From the NCBI RefSeq assembly GCF_014356525.2, contig NC_052515.1:24373212-24437211 (forward strand): a stretch of 64,000 bases of DNA, given 5' to 3'. Of the stretch, positions 1 to 10,901 are shown piece by piece. Position 1 is the stretch's first letter. The number at the start of each line of letters is the position of its first letter. The position numbers and the translations under genes are program-made. The stretch comes from Nilaparvata lugens. Lineage: Eukaryota; Arthropoda; Insecta; Hemiptera; Delphacidae. The notes beneath the pieces are model-generated. The model ran no database searches, was not told the origin of the DNA, and saw only the letters and a program-made list of their open reading frames with translations.

Positions 1-430
1 CTTAAACTTTATCAGTAGAGTTGAATGTCATTGGTAACCTCCCACCACTGCTAAAGTGGGTGTGACAGGTCTCGGCCAATCACAGTGAAGCATGCTTCAG
101 CCTATCAAGGATGTCTACTTTACCACTTGATCCAACCATAGAATAGAAAAGAACAATCAACAATTATTATTGGATTCAATGTAAAGAGTATTTCTTGACT
201 TGGAAAATAGTTTTGCACAGTATTAATTTATACAGTTGGAAATACTTTTGAAAGATCTTCACGAATCCATCTCCACTAGAATTAGAATATTTTCAGTGAA
301 ATTATCTCAAACTTTATCAGTTAACATGAATGTCATTGGTAACCCCCACCACCATGGGTGAGACAGCTCACAGGCCAATCACAGAGAAGAATGCTTCTGC
401 CTATCAGAGGCATCACAATCCCAGCCAATG
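1..430. repeat. Two diverged direct copies of a ~105-bp repeat
   Basis: The segment at about 3-115 recurs at about 305-410 in the same orientation: both start AACTTTATCAG, carry GAATGTCATTGGTAAC and CCCACCAC, then CCAATCACAG and ATGCTTC.GCCTATCA. They are separated by about 190 bp of unrelated AT-rich sequence. The units are clearly diverged with small indels, so the duplication is not recent. No coding potential is seen. The family is not recognised. Confidence 0.6.
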
Positions 431-1795
431 GCGTTCGACCTTAGTCAAGCCAAGATGGTTGCCACATTTCCAATCGAAACTGTCAATATCTTGATGAAAA
501 ACTATTACAACAGAATATTCTTCATTGAAGAGCAATTATCACGATACCGTAACTGAAACCTTCTAGGAATCATAGGTAACACAGGGATTATAGGCAAAAA
601 TACGAATAAGTAGAACAATTTATTTAACTTTTAGTGAGAGCGGTGTAGTTAGTGTGTACCAGAAAGGGTATCTGAAAGGTCTAATAATAATGAAATAATC
701 TGAAAGGTCTGGTAATAATGCAATATTATCCAAATGTCTCCTCTTCCTTCCTCCAAAGAGTACAATTGATTTTCACTGTAGATTCTATTTTGATAAGTTT
801 ATACAGACGAGAAGATATATCTATATATCTACTGTGGATTCTATTTTCATGAGTTTATAAAGACGAGAAGATATATACAGTAGATTCTATTTTCATGCTA
901 TGCTTCTGCCTTCTACCACAGAGTACTGAATAACAACTTTTTCACTTATTGTTTCTTTTTCATGTACTTCTATCCTACCTTCACTGCACTCATAATATGA
1001 TCGGACACATATTAATGTATACATTATTATCAACACACTCTGCTACCTTCTCTGAAACAATCCGCTGATGCAATACTCCTTCCTCGCTCACTGTGTTTTG
1101 ACCCTAAGACGAAGTAACATTGATGTTATAGAGCCTTGACCAAGAACTACACCTGATGAGTAGACCGAATGACCCCTCAATGAATACCGTGTTTTCAATA
1201 TACCAGTTACGTTGTCGACGGTACGACTTTACCGTTTTCCGTATCACTTTCTCGCTTTCTTCTGTATCTTCCACTCATAACTAGTCCTATTCCTTTCTCT
1301 TTCTACAGAGAAAGTGATTTTCAGTGTCTGCTAAGTTCGCTCATACGCACGCATAAACACCTCAACCTTCAGATATAGAATTGTATTAAGGATGGTAAAT
1401 ATCCTTTTGTACATAGTCTACAGATAGATATAGAGTTAAGGTACTGTACTGTATAAACGTGCTGTATATATTCAGGTTGAGTATATTATTATTTATTCAG
1501 AAATCCATTAGCCCAGAAAGTCAGTCTAGAAACGTTTCGTACGAGACTTCACTGACAATAGTCAAGTAATTACATATCTATTATAAGGTTGGGACCGCAA
1601 AGGTTATGTATGACATTTGCGAGCTTGCCAGGTAAAATGCCAATGAGCAATCAATCATTGCATATAATATGAGTTATCTGTCATATTTTGAGCAAGGCCA
1701 GTAACATTTAAGTGTGAGGTAATTCTACTTGGAACTTGTTCCCAACATGACATATAATTTAATCTATATTTATACAATTTTTCTCAAGGTCCTTA
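431..1795. other. Non-coding, minor local repeats
   Basis: No open frame of note. A short duplicated motif (CTGAAAGGTCT followed by TAATAATG) sits at 674-721. A ~60-bp unit beginning GATTCTATTTT and containing GACGAGAAGATATAT is repeated two to three times at 780-895. The rest is unremarkable AT-rich sequence. Confidence 0.6.
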
Positions 1796-1799
1796 TCTT

Positions 1800-1968
1800 T
1801 AATTTCTCCATTTCACAGAGATTGAAATTTTTCTCTGGCTGTACCTTTTATTATCTCTCATGAACTCAATCTCTCACTGAATCTTTCATTTAGGATTGTG
1901 TGGCAGAGAGGACCTGGAGTCCTAACTCCGCCCTAATAAAGGCAAAAAATCAATCAATCAATCAATTA
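1800..1968 (+). mobile_element. 3' tail of a non-LTR retrotransposon, (AATC)n end
   Basis: The segment contains TGTGGCAGAGAGGACCTGGA, then an AATAAA-containing stretch (CCCTAATAAAGGC), and ends in a short AATC tandem tail at 1950-1967. A unique segment with a polyadenylation-like signal followed by a short tandem tail is the usual structure of LINE or SINE 3' ends. No reverse-transcriptase reading is preserved upstream, so this is a heavily 5'-truncated copy. Family assignment is not possible from this window. Confidence 0.4.
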
Positions 1969-2029
1969 GTTTCTAGCATAAAATAAGCCTAGGATATCAC
2001 AGAAAGCATTGGGTATGTTCTCTCAATGA

Positions 2030-2345
2030 TTCCAACTTCTCTTTCTTCCGTTTTTTTATTCTGATCAGATTTACCCCCTCCTCCTATTATAAACTTTGTT
2101 TTCAATCTCTAATTTCTCACCATCTTGATCATTTCTTATGTTTTTTCTCCTGGTACTCCTCTTACCACTATTCCTGTTACTTTCCTCATCCTTTCCTCAT
2201 TCCTCTCAACTTCTAATCTAATATAATCTCTTTCTTCTCCTCCTCCTCCTCCTCCTCCTCCTCCTCCTCCTCCTTCCTTTGATTTTGTCTTCTTCCTCCT
2301 ATTTCACTTCCTCTTCATTCTTCTCCTCACTCTCTTTTTTACTTT
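2030..2345. repeat. Pyrimidine-rich tract with (CTC)n microsatellite
   Basis: The + strand is strongly C/T biased. At 2237-2276 a perfect CTC/CCT trinucleotide repeat of about 13 units occurs. It resembles the larger polypyrimidine tracts elsewhere in the window and contains no gene. Confidence 0.85.
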
Positions 2346-2460
2346 CCTTGACCTATTACCATAGGTAAGGAAAGTATTGCTTTCCAAAAAAATTAAGGTA
2401 CCCTAATTTTATGTTATCTATACGTTTCAAGGTCCCCTGAGTCCAAAAACATGATTTTTT
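2341..2460 (+). repeat. Truncated copy of the ACTTTCCTTG repeat family
   Basis: ACTTTCCTTG, CCATAGGTAAGGAAAGTATT, ATACGTTTCAAGGTCCCCTG and GTCCAAAAACATGATTTTT occur in order, matching 8348-8468 closely and 38750-38850 more loosely. Only the first ~120 bp of the family is present here, followed by unrelated sequence. The full-length relative at 8348 continues into a 166-bp tandem array. Confidence 0.75.
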
Positions 2461-3474
2461 CATTTGAACAGTTTTCAATTTCCAAAATCGGTTCCAGACA
2501 TCCTAATCAGTATTTATTGCAAATTCAATATTTCTCTCAGAACGTTAATCCAGGTGTTTCTGTAGGAATCTAACAGATTGAGACGTTCTGCTTCTGATTT
2601 GTAGTTTCATCGATTATTAGTCAGATTTGGATAAGACAACAGGTTTAAGATCCGAGCTGATTTTTATATTTTTACTGAATAGTGTAAGATGAACAGAATT
2701 ATTACCACAACCATTTTCGAGACTGCTTATAGTATTTCCACAGTGATAATATATATTTGATACAACTGGATTCACACATATCAGTGACAGTGTAAGTACG
2801 TTACAGTGAGAATATGATTCCCTTAGGTTTGAATGTGACTATTCATACTCGCTCAGCCATGCTGAGTGGGAACAGTCCAATTCGCATTCATGAGAATTAT
2901 ATTTTCACGGTGCTGGTCATTTTCACTGTCATTAATATGTGGGAATCCAGCTATATATATTTAGGAATATTACAGAATATATGAACGGAAGGAGCCTGCT
3001 AATAGAAAAATGGAGTACTATATTAATATGCCTCATATTGTCACTATGCTAAACAATATGCCTGCAATCCACTACTGAAAATATAAGACAGAATCACTGA
3101 ATTCCTTCTTGAATCACTGTATCAGAAACGTAATAAATAACGTATTCTGATCACGCATCTAGAACGTCTTCATCCAATAAAATCGCAAGTAGCAAGTGAG
3201 GACGGCGTTAAAAAAATTGTATCACAGATTCTTTCACAATAATATTTCGTTGTGCGTGTGTCAGAAATAGAAGCTGTTTCTTATATAAGATCCTCGTTTT
3301 CTATTCCAATTATACACTTTGATTATTTCTATAGTTGGTAAATTACTATCATACAATGGTTATCATATTCATAATATTCCTTTCTATAACTAGATCCACT
3401 CTAGATCTAATGAACTATAGAACTGAATGATCTGAAGCATGAAGTATCCCTAAAACTTGAAATATAATTCATTT
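2461..3474. other. Intergenic, nothing recognised
   Basis: AT-rich, stops in all frames, no inverted or tandem repeats apparent beyond simple AT-rich stretches. Confidence 0.5.
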
Positions 3475-3628
3475 AATTAATAAAGACAATATAAAAATCT
3501 TGTAGTACCCTTTATTTTTAAAAACTTTGAAATAGTTCAATTATTTAAAAATAAAGGGTACTAAAGGATTTTTATATTATTTTTATTAATTTGTTCAAAA
3601 GTAGCCAATTTGAGTGAAGTGTTTTTCA
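3475..3628. mobile_element. Foldback MITE, AGTACCC family, copy a
   Basis: A palindrome whose arms read TTAATAAAGACAATATAAAA and TTGTAGTACCCTTTATTTTT on the left and the inverse AATAAAGGGTACTA...TTTTTATTAAT on the right, with a centre of only a few tens of bases. The right flank continues with AGTAGCC and GTGAAGTGTTTTT, which match the outer left arm of the copy at 8132, so the true inverted repeat is longer than the AGTACCC core. Other copies lie at 8132, 29408, 36050 (divergent) and 52746. No transposase is encoded. Confidence 0.75.
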
Positions 3629-4210
3629 ATTCATTTAATCTATTGATTTTCAGGCTCTGTTCATTTATTCATTTTTATTCAGATTTTTTGTTAATGGTAA
3701 TTAATTAACGACTATCTTGCAACATTATCAAGTAGAAATATAGTTAAACATTCCAATACAGAAACATCCAGCAAAATATGAGTATTTTTTGATAGAATAC
3801 TACTAGAACCCTTTATTCTTTCTTCGAAGACACTAGTAATAGTTATTACAGTTACTATATCGAATAATTTTTTTTATATTGTGTAGAACTACTGTGGTAA
3901 TTATTTTAAAAATATAATGTAGCCTCATAGAGATAATAAAAATATGAGTAATTATAGATTTAGCTGTCTTCTGGCTCATCTAATGGCTCCTATAACATTT
4001 ATAACGTTAGCTAGGTTCCATTAACGTCAGTTTCGTTATGATTGTAACACTCAGAAAATTTCCAACATTGGATAATATTATAATGATTAGTGTAGGAGCA
4101 ATGAATTATTTCATTTTTACACCAAATTTTCACATCTTTGGGACAATAAAATCAATAACGAAAGATATAATTGTGTAATTGAAGTTCTAACAAAGACATT
4201 AAAGAGATGA
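3629..4210. other. Intergenic, nothing recognised
   Basis: AT-rich, no meaningful open frame and no clear repeat. Confidence 0.45.
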
Positions 4211-4780
4211 TCAGATCTCTCAAAGCAAAGTAAAATATTAGACATTAAATTACTTAGGGTCCTTTACTTTGCCTATGTTCAATCGGTGCTGCAATATGGG
4301 TTAGTGGTATGGGGAGGAGCGTATGATGTTTTCATGAATAAAATTTTTACATTTCAAAAAATGATAATAAAAGCAATTCTTAATAAGCCAAGGGCTTTTT
4401 CTAGTAGTGAAACATTTGCCGAATTTAAAGTGATGACAGTACGTCAAATTTATATAAAGAAACTTCTCTATTATGCATGGATGAGGAAGGAGGAATTTAC
4501 AGTGAATAATAACGTTTCTATGTATAACCTGAGAGTTACATCTCATAACATTTATAATATTAACTATTCAGATTTGACAATAGTGAGAAGACAATTGGGG
4601 TATCTTAGCTCAAAAATAATAAATATAATGCCAAATGCATTGTCAGAATATCTTTCTAATAGGGGTAGACAGAGGATGGAACAGATAAATAAGTGGGTGA
4701 TACAAAATTTTTCTTCGACATCAGTCAAATATTATAATTACAAGACTAGTAATTTATTGTTAACTTCGATTTTTTTGTAG
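4211..4780 (+). pseudogene. LINE reverse transcriptase, C-terminal fragment
   Basis: The frame is open from 4211 (after a stop at 4208) to the TAG at 4778, about 189 codons. It reads LLRVLYFAYVQSVLQYG followed by VVWGG, then KMIIKAILNKPR and VRQIYIKKLL. This run is characteristic of the region just C-terminal of the catalytic palm in jockey/CR1-type reverse transcriptases (the 'YFA..QS...YGi.vWGg...qkk..r.il.kpr' pattern). The polymerase YxDD box and the endonuclease lie in the missing 5' part, so no activity is expected. No frameshift or internal stop is seen. Any ATG or GTG inside is irrelevant because the frame enters from the truncated side. Confidence 0.85.
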
Positions 4781-4977
4781 CTTTGATTATTAGTAAATAA
4801 ATTTTTTATATTGTCTAACAGCTGATACTCTCACTCAGCGGTCAGGGTTTTGCCCTTGCTGGGTGGTGCCATGTAATTTTAATTTATATGTAAAATAGCA
4901 TAATATATTAATATAATCTAGAATATTTCTTTTGTAAGTTTTTTATTTTGTATTTTGTTTTTATGGGCAATAAAGAT

Positions 4978-5012
<35 letters not shown>
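4211..5012 (+). mobile_element. 5'-truncated jockey/CR1-like LINE with poly(A) tail
   Basis: The coding end of a reverse transcriptase (stop at 4778-4780) is followed by a ~200-bp 3' UTR, an AATAAA hexamer at about 4970 and a run of about 30 A residues at 4981-5012. This order defines the 3' end of a non-LTR retrotransposon. Everything upstream of the last ~190 codons is missing, the usual outcome of incomplete target-primed reverse transcription. The long uninterrupted A tail suggests a fairly young insertion. I could not identify a target-site duplication. Confidence 0.85.
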
Positions 5013-5014
<2 letters not shown>

Positions 5015-5029
5015 CTACTCGAATTTGAA

Positions 5030-5260
5030 TTTTTAGTGCTTGCGTAGCAGCATAGAGATCCCGGGTTTAAACCCTCTTATTACCAAAAGTTTTTTAACTA
5101 GAGCACTCTTGTCATATCGGATGAGCACGTTACTATCGGTCCCGGCTGAAGTATGACAGTCGTAAGGCCCATTGACGGCTTAAATGATATATTCAGGCGG
5201 TGAGACCTTTCCGCAAGGGACTCCCACCAACAAAAGCCATACAAATTTACTTTTCACTAG
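5030..5260 (+). mobile_element. SINE-like / RTE-tail-like retroelement copy
   Basis: GATCCCGGGTTTAAACCC at about 5057-5075 resembles a degenerate pol III B box. Downstream come GAGCACGTTACTATCGGTCC, CGGCTGAAGTATGACAGTCG and CCGCAAGGGACTCCCACCAA. The motif around CACGTTA..(G)TCGGTCCCGGCTG is shared with the copies at 42391 (+) and 35811 (-). The order tRNA-like head, conserved body and conserved tail suggests a SINE, but the A box is not convincing. It lies directly after the LINE poly(A) tail. Confidence 0.45.
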
Positions 5261-6271
5261 AATTTCTTTCAACCGGAAACAGATAATAATCTTGTCAAAT
5301 TGCTATTTCAATATTAAATTATTTTTGTATTTAGAATGTATTGACTTTACTAGATCACTCCATCTCAAAGAAATGGCTATTGGAATTATTATAATAGATC
5401 ACATTGATGGCTACTTGGCTACCATTACAATATTCGTTCACTCATAATATAAATAATAAGCTAGAACTTTCTCTATGGAACAATAGACAAAACAATTCAT
5501 GACACTAAACATGTCTTGAAGTGATAAATCAAAGCCCGCTTTGAACTGAATGTAGCCAAGGCATACTGGACTACAATGTGCGTTTTGATTACAATCACGA
5601 ACCGTTTATTGAGTAATTAATTTTATCTTTGAAAACTAATCACTTAGCCAATTTGGGTTCGCTTGGGACCTCGAATAATGACACACTTATGACAAGATTA
5701 ATGACTTGACGAAAAATATCGAAATAAAACAATAATAATTAATGAGGAGGTTGATGCTTGGTTTAGGCTTCCTCCATCACATTGCACTTTATCGTCAACT
5801 CTTCTCCACAGACACTCTCTCTCACTTACTCTCATCTCTCCTTCTTACTGTTTCTTTCTCATTTTATCTCTCATGTTTGTTTTGAAAGCTTCTCCTTCAC
5901 TTGATAACAATTAGTTTTTCTGTACGTATTTTTAGATTTAAGTACAGCTGTATTGTTCCAGTTTGAAGAATCATTCCAGAAATTATCAGAATAATCAATA
6001 AAGATGTAATTTGAATTATGACTAATTTTCCAGATAAGAAGCTTTCCTGCTCCAAACTTCACTCTCTTTTCCACTGCTTTGTGATCGAAAGTAGTTTCAT
6101 ATATTCAACTAGTGAACAGATTTGGGAGTTGCTGATTTAGTTAGATTTTTAAAGAATCACTGTATTTGTATTTAAGAAGATGAATGATGATATTGATATT
6201 AATTATATCGATGATATCAGTTAATTAGTTACATTTGCAGTAAAGCATAAGATGAAATAGAGTCTTCATTA
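5261..6271. other. Intergenic, nothing recognised
   Basis: No supported gene or repeat. Short open frames on both strands have no recognisable composition or motif. Confidence 0.5.
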
Positions 6272-6279
6272 TGATGAGG

Positions 6280-6533
6280 CAAAGACCTTAAAGATGCATA
6301 GACTCACATGCAGCGCTAGTGTCGTACTTGGAATTGAAATCCGCCATTGAGGGGGCAACCCATACGATTATTACATACCAATGCCACCAATGCCTTTGTG
6401 ATCTATAGTATTACAAATATATAGTATATAATATCTCGTGCTAAAATACCCCAATGGCGGCCTTCAATTTCAAGTACGAGCTATCATTGGGAAGGCATAG
6501 GCATTGTGGGTCTATATCTCTTTAAGGTCTTTG
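6280..6533. mobile_element. hAT-type MITE with 8-bp target duplication
   Basis: A 254-bp element with terminal inverted repeats beginning CAAAGACCTTAAAGA at the left and ending TCTTTAAGGTCTTTG at the right. The inverted homology continues inward (left CGTACTTGGAATTGAAAT, right inverse). The flanks are an exact 8-bp direct repeat TGATGAGG (6272-6279 and 6534-6541). An 8-bp duplication plus a YARNG terminus is the signature of hAT elements. There is no coding capacity, so mobilisation would need a transposase in trans. Confidence 0.88.
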
Positions 6534-6819
6534 TGATGAGGTATCCAAGATTATAGAATTTCAAGTATTATCACTTCAAGTCAGGTCAACGACTCCAAGA
6601 AGAGATCATCAGAAATCATTTTTTCTATTTATCGATCTATCTATTACAAACAGTTCATGAAATTTTCGGGGAAGAACAACTGGCTAAAGCCCAAAACTTT
6701 TCATTTTTTCGATTTTCGCAACTAATTCAAAAAATATATTCTATATGGGTTACATTTCTATAATTTAAAATTCGAAAAAATCAAGCTTTTACAATATTCT
6801 CATTGTATTAGCCTATCCA

Positions 6820-6960
6820 TCAAGATATTGAAAAATATTGAGAGATATTTGAAATTTGGGAACGGAATAGTTTTGGGCTGTGCCTGTTGTTCTATCCCGA
6901 TCATATTCATATGATTTGTAATTATATCAACAAATAAATAAATAAATATTGACTTTATTC
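6820..6960 (+). mobile_element. Short retroelement tail, GTTTTGGGC..CCTGTTGTTC family, (AAAT)n end
   Basis: ATAGTTTTGGGCTGTGCCTG followed by TTGTTC and an AAATAAATAAATAAATATT tail. The same body and tail recur at 20131-20360 (two units), 27722-27875, 41900-42010, in reverse near 22800 and 36755, and in tandem at 37445-38272. A conserved body with a simple tandem tail in both orientations indicates a SINE or LINE 3' end. No protein is encoded. Confidence 0.6.
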
Positions 6961-7139
6961 CATTCAGGTACACACTTACACACTTCTACATAAATTCAAA
7001 ACATTTTAAACCGCATTGTTTTCAGATTGTTGCTAAACACGATCGAACGCGTTTTATTGCCCACTTTGTATGTCTGTGTGGGTTAGTAATTCGTGAACAT
7101 ATGCCAAGTAGTTTGCTAGTACGCCCCTGTGCACGACTC

Positions 7140-7600
7140 AGAGATAGAGAGATTCACTCAAAACTGTCAGCATAAGTTGAATAGGGGAAGATTAATCTCA
7201 TTAATAAGGAATTGCTGACAGCTGATAATGTACCTCTTTCCACTCTTTTCATTTTTTAAATTGTCAGCATTGATTAAATGGGAAGAACCGGTGGTATTAA
7301 TGAAAGAGAAGCTGACAGTTTAAAGTGAATCTAATCACAGCAAAGGACCAGATAACAGGCGGTTCAGAAAAGACCTTGCACAACTCAAGTCAGTTGGGCT
7401 GCCAGACAGTACGTTTCACTTAAATCAGTCAGCATTCCTGATTAACAACTTCAATATGCTTCTCATTCAACAAATGCTGACAGGAAGATGTTAATTTCAT
7501 CTTAGCTGCAACTGGTTCAGCTGCGCTGGCTCACTTCCTCGTGAATAGCATGGATGATTTGCATTCAACCTGTGCTGACAGATAGAAGTGAGACTGGTGT
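7140..7600. repeat. Alternating CTGTCAGCAT / ATGCTGACAG modules
   Basis: ACTGTCAGCAT (7168), GCTGACAGCTG (7224), TTGTCAGCATTG (7261), GCTGACAGTTT (7312), AGTCAGCATTCC (7430), ATGCTGACAGG (7474) and GTGCTGACAGA (7573) occur at intervals of about 50-110 bp in alternating orientation, so neighbouring modules can pair. Similar clusters lie at 20570-20760, 28225-28415 and 53215-53285. No coding capacity. Confidence 0.6.
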
Positions 7601-7853
7601 CGACCTGGTTCGGTGGCCTTTCACCTCTGCTAAAGATGTTGACCAGAGCTTAGAGCTGAGAGCAACTCAGAGCAACCTTAGAGCAACCTTAGAGCAACTT
7701 TGACTGGGTTGGTGGGTCGTGGTAACGCCTTCACGGTAACAATAAGAGCAAACATACTGGAGGAAACAGCCATGTGGAATAAATACATGTATGGACAGTG
7801 GTAAATATTGATATTATTGTTGTGGGAAGGAAGATTGATTGATTGATTGATTA

Positions 7854-8007
7854 AGTGCCGGTTGCACAAAAGCCGGTTGAATTTTAATCGTATTCAATTG
7901 CACTAGAACCAATCACAGAAGCCGTCTTATGAGAAATGTCTTCTCTGATTGGTTCTCGTGAAATTTATCACGGTTGAATTTAACCGGTTTTTGTGCAACC
8001 GGCACTG
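7854..8007. mobile_element. GTGCCGGTTGCAC MITE, copy 1
   Basis: A 154-bp palindromic element: left arm AGTGCCGGTTGCACAAAAGC, right end GTGCAACCGGCACT, with inner inverted motifs AGAACCAATCACAGAAG and CTCTGATTGGTTCTCGTG. It is the most symmetric of eight copies in the window (also 11772, 26354, 28930, 32862, 50091 and 61991). It encodes nothing. A clear target duplication could not be assigned. Confidence 0.85.
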
Positions 8008-8131
8008 AGTGCTTTATTTACGCAGATTACAATATGTACTGACTTATACACTTCTATATAATAGCTTATAATAACACAAAGTTTTAGATAAATTTACATG
8101 ATATAAACTAAAATCATAATTATTAAACTAT

Positions 8132-8347
8132 AAAAACACTTCACTTGAATAGGCTACTTTTACGAATTAATAAAAACAATATAGCAACTTGAAGTACCCT
8201 TTATTATTCAAAATATTACAACGAGTAGTTTCGACCATAACTTAGGTCATTTTTAAGTTGAAATGTGCACATTTGACCAAAATGGTCGAAACTAGTCGTT
8301 GTGATATTTCAAATAATAAAGGGTACTACAAGTTTCTATATTGTTTA
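8132..8347. mobile_element. Foldback MITE, AGTACCC family, copy b (long centre)
   Basis: Left arm AAAAACACTTCACTTGAATA, GGCTACTTTT, AATTAATAAAAACAATATAG and AGTACCCTTTATTATT. The right arm has AATAATAAAGGGTACTACAA and TATATTGTTT. The centre holds a second inverted pair (GTTTCGACCATAA and ATGGTCGAAACTAGTCG). The right end stops where the ACTTTCCTTG element begins, so the copy appears truncated by that neighbour. Confidence 0.75.
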
Positions 8348-9770
8348 TACTTTCCTTGCCCTACTACCATAGGTAAGGAAGGTATTGCTCTCCAAAAAAA
8401 ATTAAGGTACCCCAATTTCAAGTTTTCTATACGTTTCAAGGTCCCCTGAGTCCAAAAACATGATTTTTGGGTGTTGGTCTGTGTGTGTGTATGTCTGTGA
8501 ACACGATAACTCCATTCCTTATTAACCGATGGACTTGAAATTTTGAACTTAAGGTCCTTATACCATGATATAAACTACATATGACAATAAGAAATTCAAT
8601 AAAATTAAATTCAAGATGGCGGAAAAAATGGCGGATAATTACTAAAAAGCCATGTATTTCACGGTTTTCTCGAAAACGGCTCTAACGATTTTCTTCAAAT
8701 TTATAGCATGGATAGCTATTTATAAGCCCTATCAACTGACATGAGTCTCATTTCTGGGAAAATTGCAGGAGCTACGTAATATTCTTGAGAAAAATGGCGG
8801 ATAATTACTAAAAAACCATGTATTTCACGGTTTTCTCGAAAACAGCTGTAACGATTCTCTTCAAATTCATAGCATGGATAGCTATTTATAAGCCCTATCA
8901 ACTGACATGAGTCTCATTTCTGGGAAAATTGCAGGAGCTACGTAATATTCTTGAGAAAAATGGCGGATAATCACTAAAAAACCATGTATTTCACGGTTTT
9001 CTCGAAAACGGCTCTAACGATTTTCTTCAAATTTATAGCATGGATAGCTATTTATGAGCCCTATCAACTGACATGAGTCTCATATCTGGGAAAATTGAAG
9101 GAGCTCCGTAATATTCTTGAGAAAAATGGCGGATAGTTACTAAAAAACCATGTTTTTCACGGTTTTCTCGAAAACGGCTTTAACGATTTTCTTCAAATTT
9201 ATAGCATGGATAGCTATTTATGAGCTTTATCAACTGACATGAGTCTCATATCTGGGAAAATTGAAGGAGCTCCGTAATATTCTTGAGAAAAATGGCGGAT
9301 AGTTACTAAAAAACCATGTTTTTCACGCTTTTCTCAAAAATGACTCAACCGATTTATTTCAAATTCATACCCTCTATACTTATTTATCAGCTCTATCAAC
9401 TGGCATGAGTCTTTTTTCTGGGAAACCAATGTAGTCCACCCCATTCTTGAGAAATGGACTTTGTAAACTCCCTCTCGTGCATGAGGTAGTTAGGTAGAGC
9501 ATTTTATAAAAAGAACACATAGTCGAGATATTTCATCTGTAGAACAGCTGTTTTGACGACTTTTAAAAAATCATCGAATTTCACAATTTACACAAAGAAA
9601 AAAGTACTCTGAAAACAATTATATATACACATATACAGTAGTCTTATCGAGTTTCAAATATGTTGCCGCCAATAGTCATTATGTTATTCTCCTAAATTAT
9701 TCTTGTTTAAGAATGAGGTTCACAGTTCAATGAGCAAGGAAAGTTGTGTGAGTTTACCACACCAGATTTT
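8348..9770 (+). mobile_element. ACTTTCCTTG element carrying a 166-bp tandem array
   Basis: It starts ACTTTCCTTGCCCTACTACC and ends near GAGCAAGGAAAGTTGTGTGA (about 9731-9750), so the two ends carry a short inverted ACTTTCCTTG / CAAGGAAAGT motif. Between them lie a ~270-bp unique head and a tandem array (8625-9455). Truncated relatives lie at 2341 and 38750. There is no transposase, and the class is unknown. The boundaries are estimates. Confidence 0.55.
8625..9455 (+). repeat. Five-unit 166-bp tandem array
   Basis: The anchor AAAATGGCGG begins at 8625, 8791, 8957, 9123 and 9289, giving a period of exactly 166 bp four times. Each unit contains CACGGTTTTCTCGAAAACGG, ATAGCATGGATAGCTATTTA and ACTGACATGAGTCTCAT. 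The last unit is diverged. Point differences occur but no indels between anchors, unusual for an old array. Short open frames crossing the array are by-products of the repeat. Confidence 0.92.
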
Positions 9771-9819
9771 TATTTATAGAACTATACATGATATAAAAAA
9801 ATGCTATTTCGAAATTACT

Positions 9820-10680
9820 CTAAGATAAGAGAGTTGGACGAGTAGGTGAAGGAGTAGGTTGTGGGGATGAGGGAGAGGAGAAGGAGGTGGGAATAGAGAG
9901 AGAGGAGTAATGCAGAAACAGGATTGGAAAAAAGAAGAAATGCTAGAAGGAAATGACTTGCAAGGCAAAAGGAAGATTCAGAAGAATCACTAATAGCTGA
10001 ATGGGGAGGAAGCAAGTTAGATAAATGACATATAAGGTAGGGAAGGAGAACTGGGGCAAAAAGAAAAAGAAAAGCGGAGAAGGAAGGAGGAGAAAAAAGG
10101 AAAGGAAGAAGAAGAAAAAGAAGAAGAGAGAAAACTTCAATTTATCAGATGAAACAATCGATAAATTAGTTTGGGATAGAACAAAAAATAAATAAAATAC
10201 AACGAAAAGGAGCACCTGATAAAAGCCTGGGGAGAGAGGATATGAGTTTCACATGATACCAGAAAGGAGATTTAAGAATAGGAGGAGGATGAGAAAAGGA
10301 AGGACAGTACATTCAAGACTTGACCCTTTTTTCATTAAATAGAATACCTCAAATAAGCATGATGGACAGGAGAAAACATAGTAAAGGAAGAAGGAAGAAG
10401 AATAAAATTGAGGAAGAAGAGGATGTTTGTGGAAGAATGTAGCAAGATATTAATGGAATGAAATGAGTAGAAATACTCTGAAGAAACTGAAATTATCACT
10501 TTCTTTTACTGAAAAGAAATTGGATGAATTAGAGAACAAGGAGAAAATTATGCAGGAAAAGATCATTGAAGTAAGAAACTAGAAAAGAATAGATAAGATA
10601 GGGAATCGAAAATGAGGATATGAAATGCAGCCTTATAAAAGAAAAAGAAGAAAAATTGAGGATAAGATTGAGAAAAAGTA
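9820..10680. repeat. ~850-bp purine-rich tract
   Basis: The + strand is dominated by GGA/GAA/AAG stretches (for example GGAGGAGAAAAAAGGAAAGG). The complementary frames give Ser/Phe/Leu-rich peptides that are compositional artefacts. No gene is called. Confidence 0.8.
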
Positions 10681-10901
10681 AAATGGGAATAATCTGAGTT
10701 ATGTTGTATTGAACCGATCCAATTGTATTGAACTTGCTAGGTTATGTTATGTAAATGTATACGGCGCCTTTATATTGGTCCACAGGCCACAAAGTTCAAG
10801 GAGATCCAGTCTGCAATATGCCACAATTCTGGGTCAATTTCCGGAGTATATCCATTAACATATTTATATTATTTCCACAGAATAAGAAAATCGACAATTC
10901 A

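Noticed and set aside
5057..5075. tRNA gene at the B-box-like GGGTTTAAACCC
   Set aside because: No A box at the right distance, no cloverleaf and no acceptor stem; at most the head of a SINE.
8716..8901. 61-codon minus-strand frame
   Set aside because: Lies wholly in the 166-bp array.
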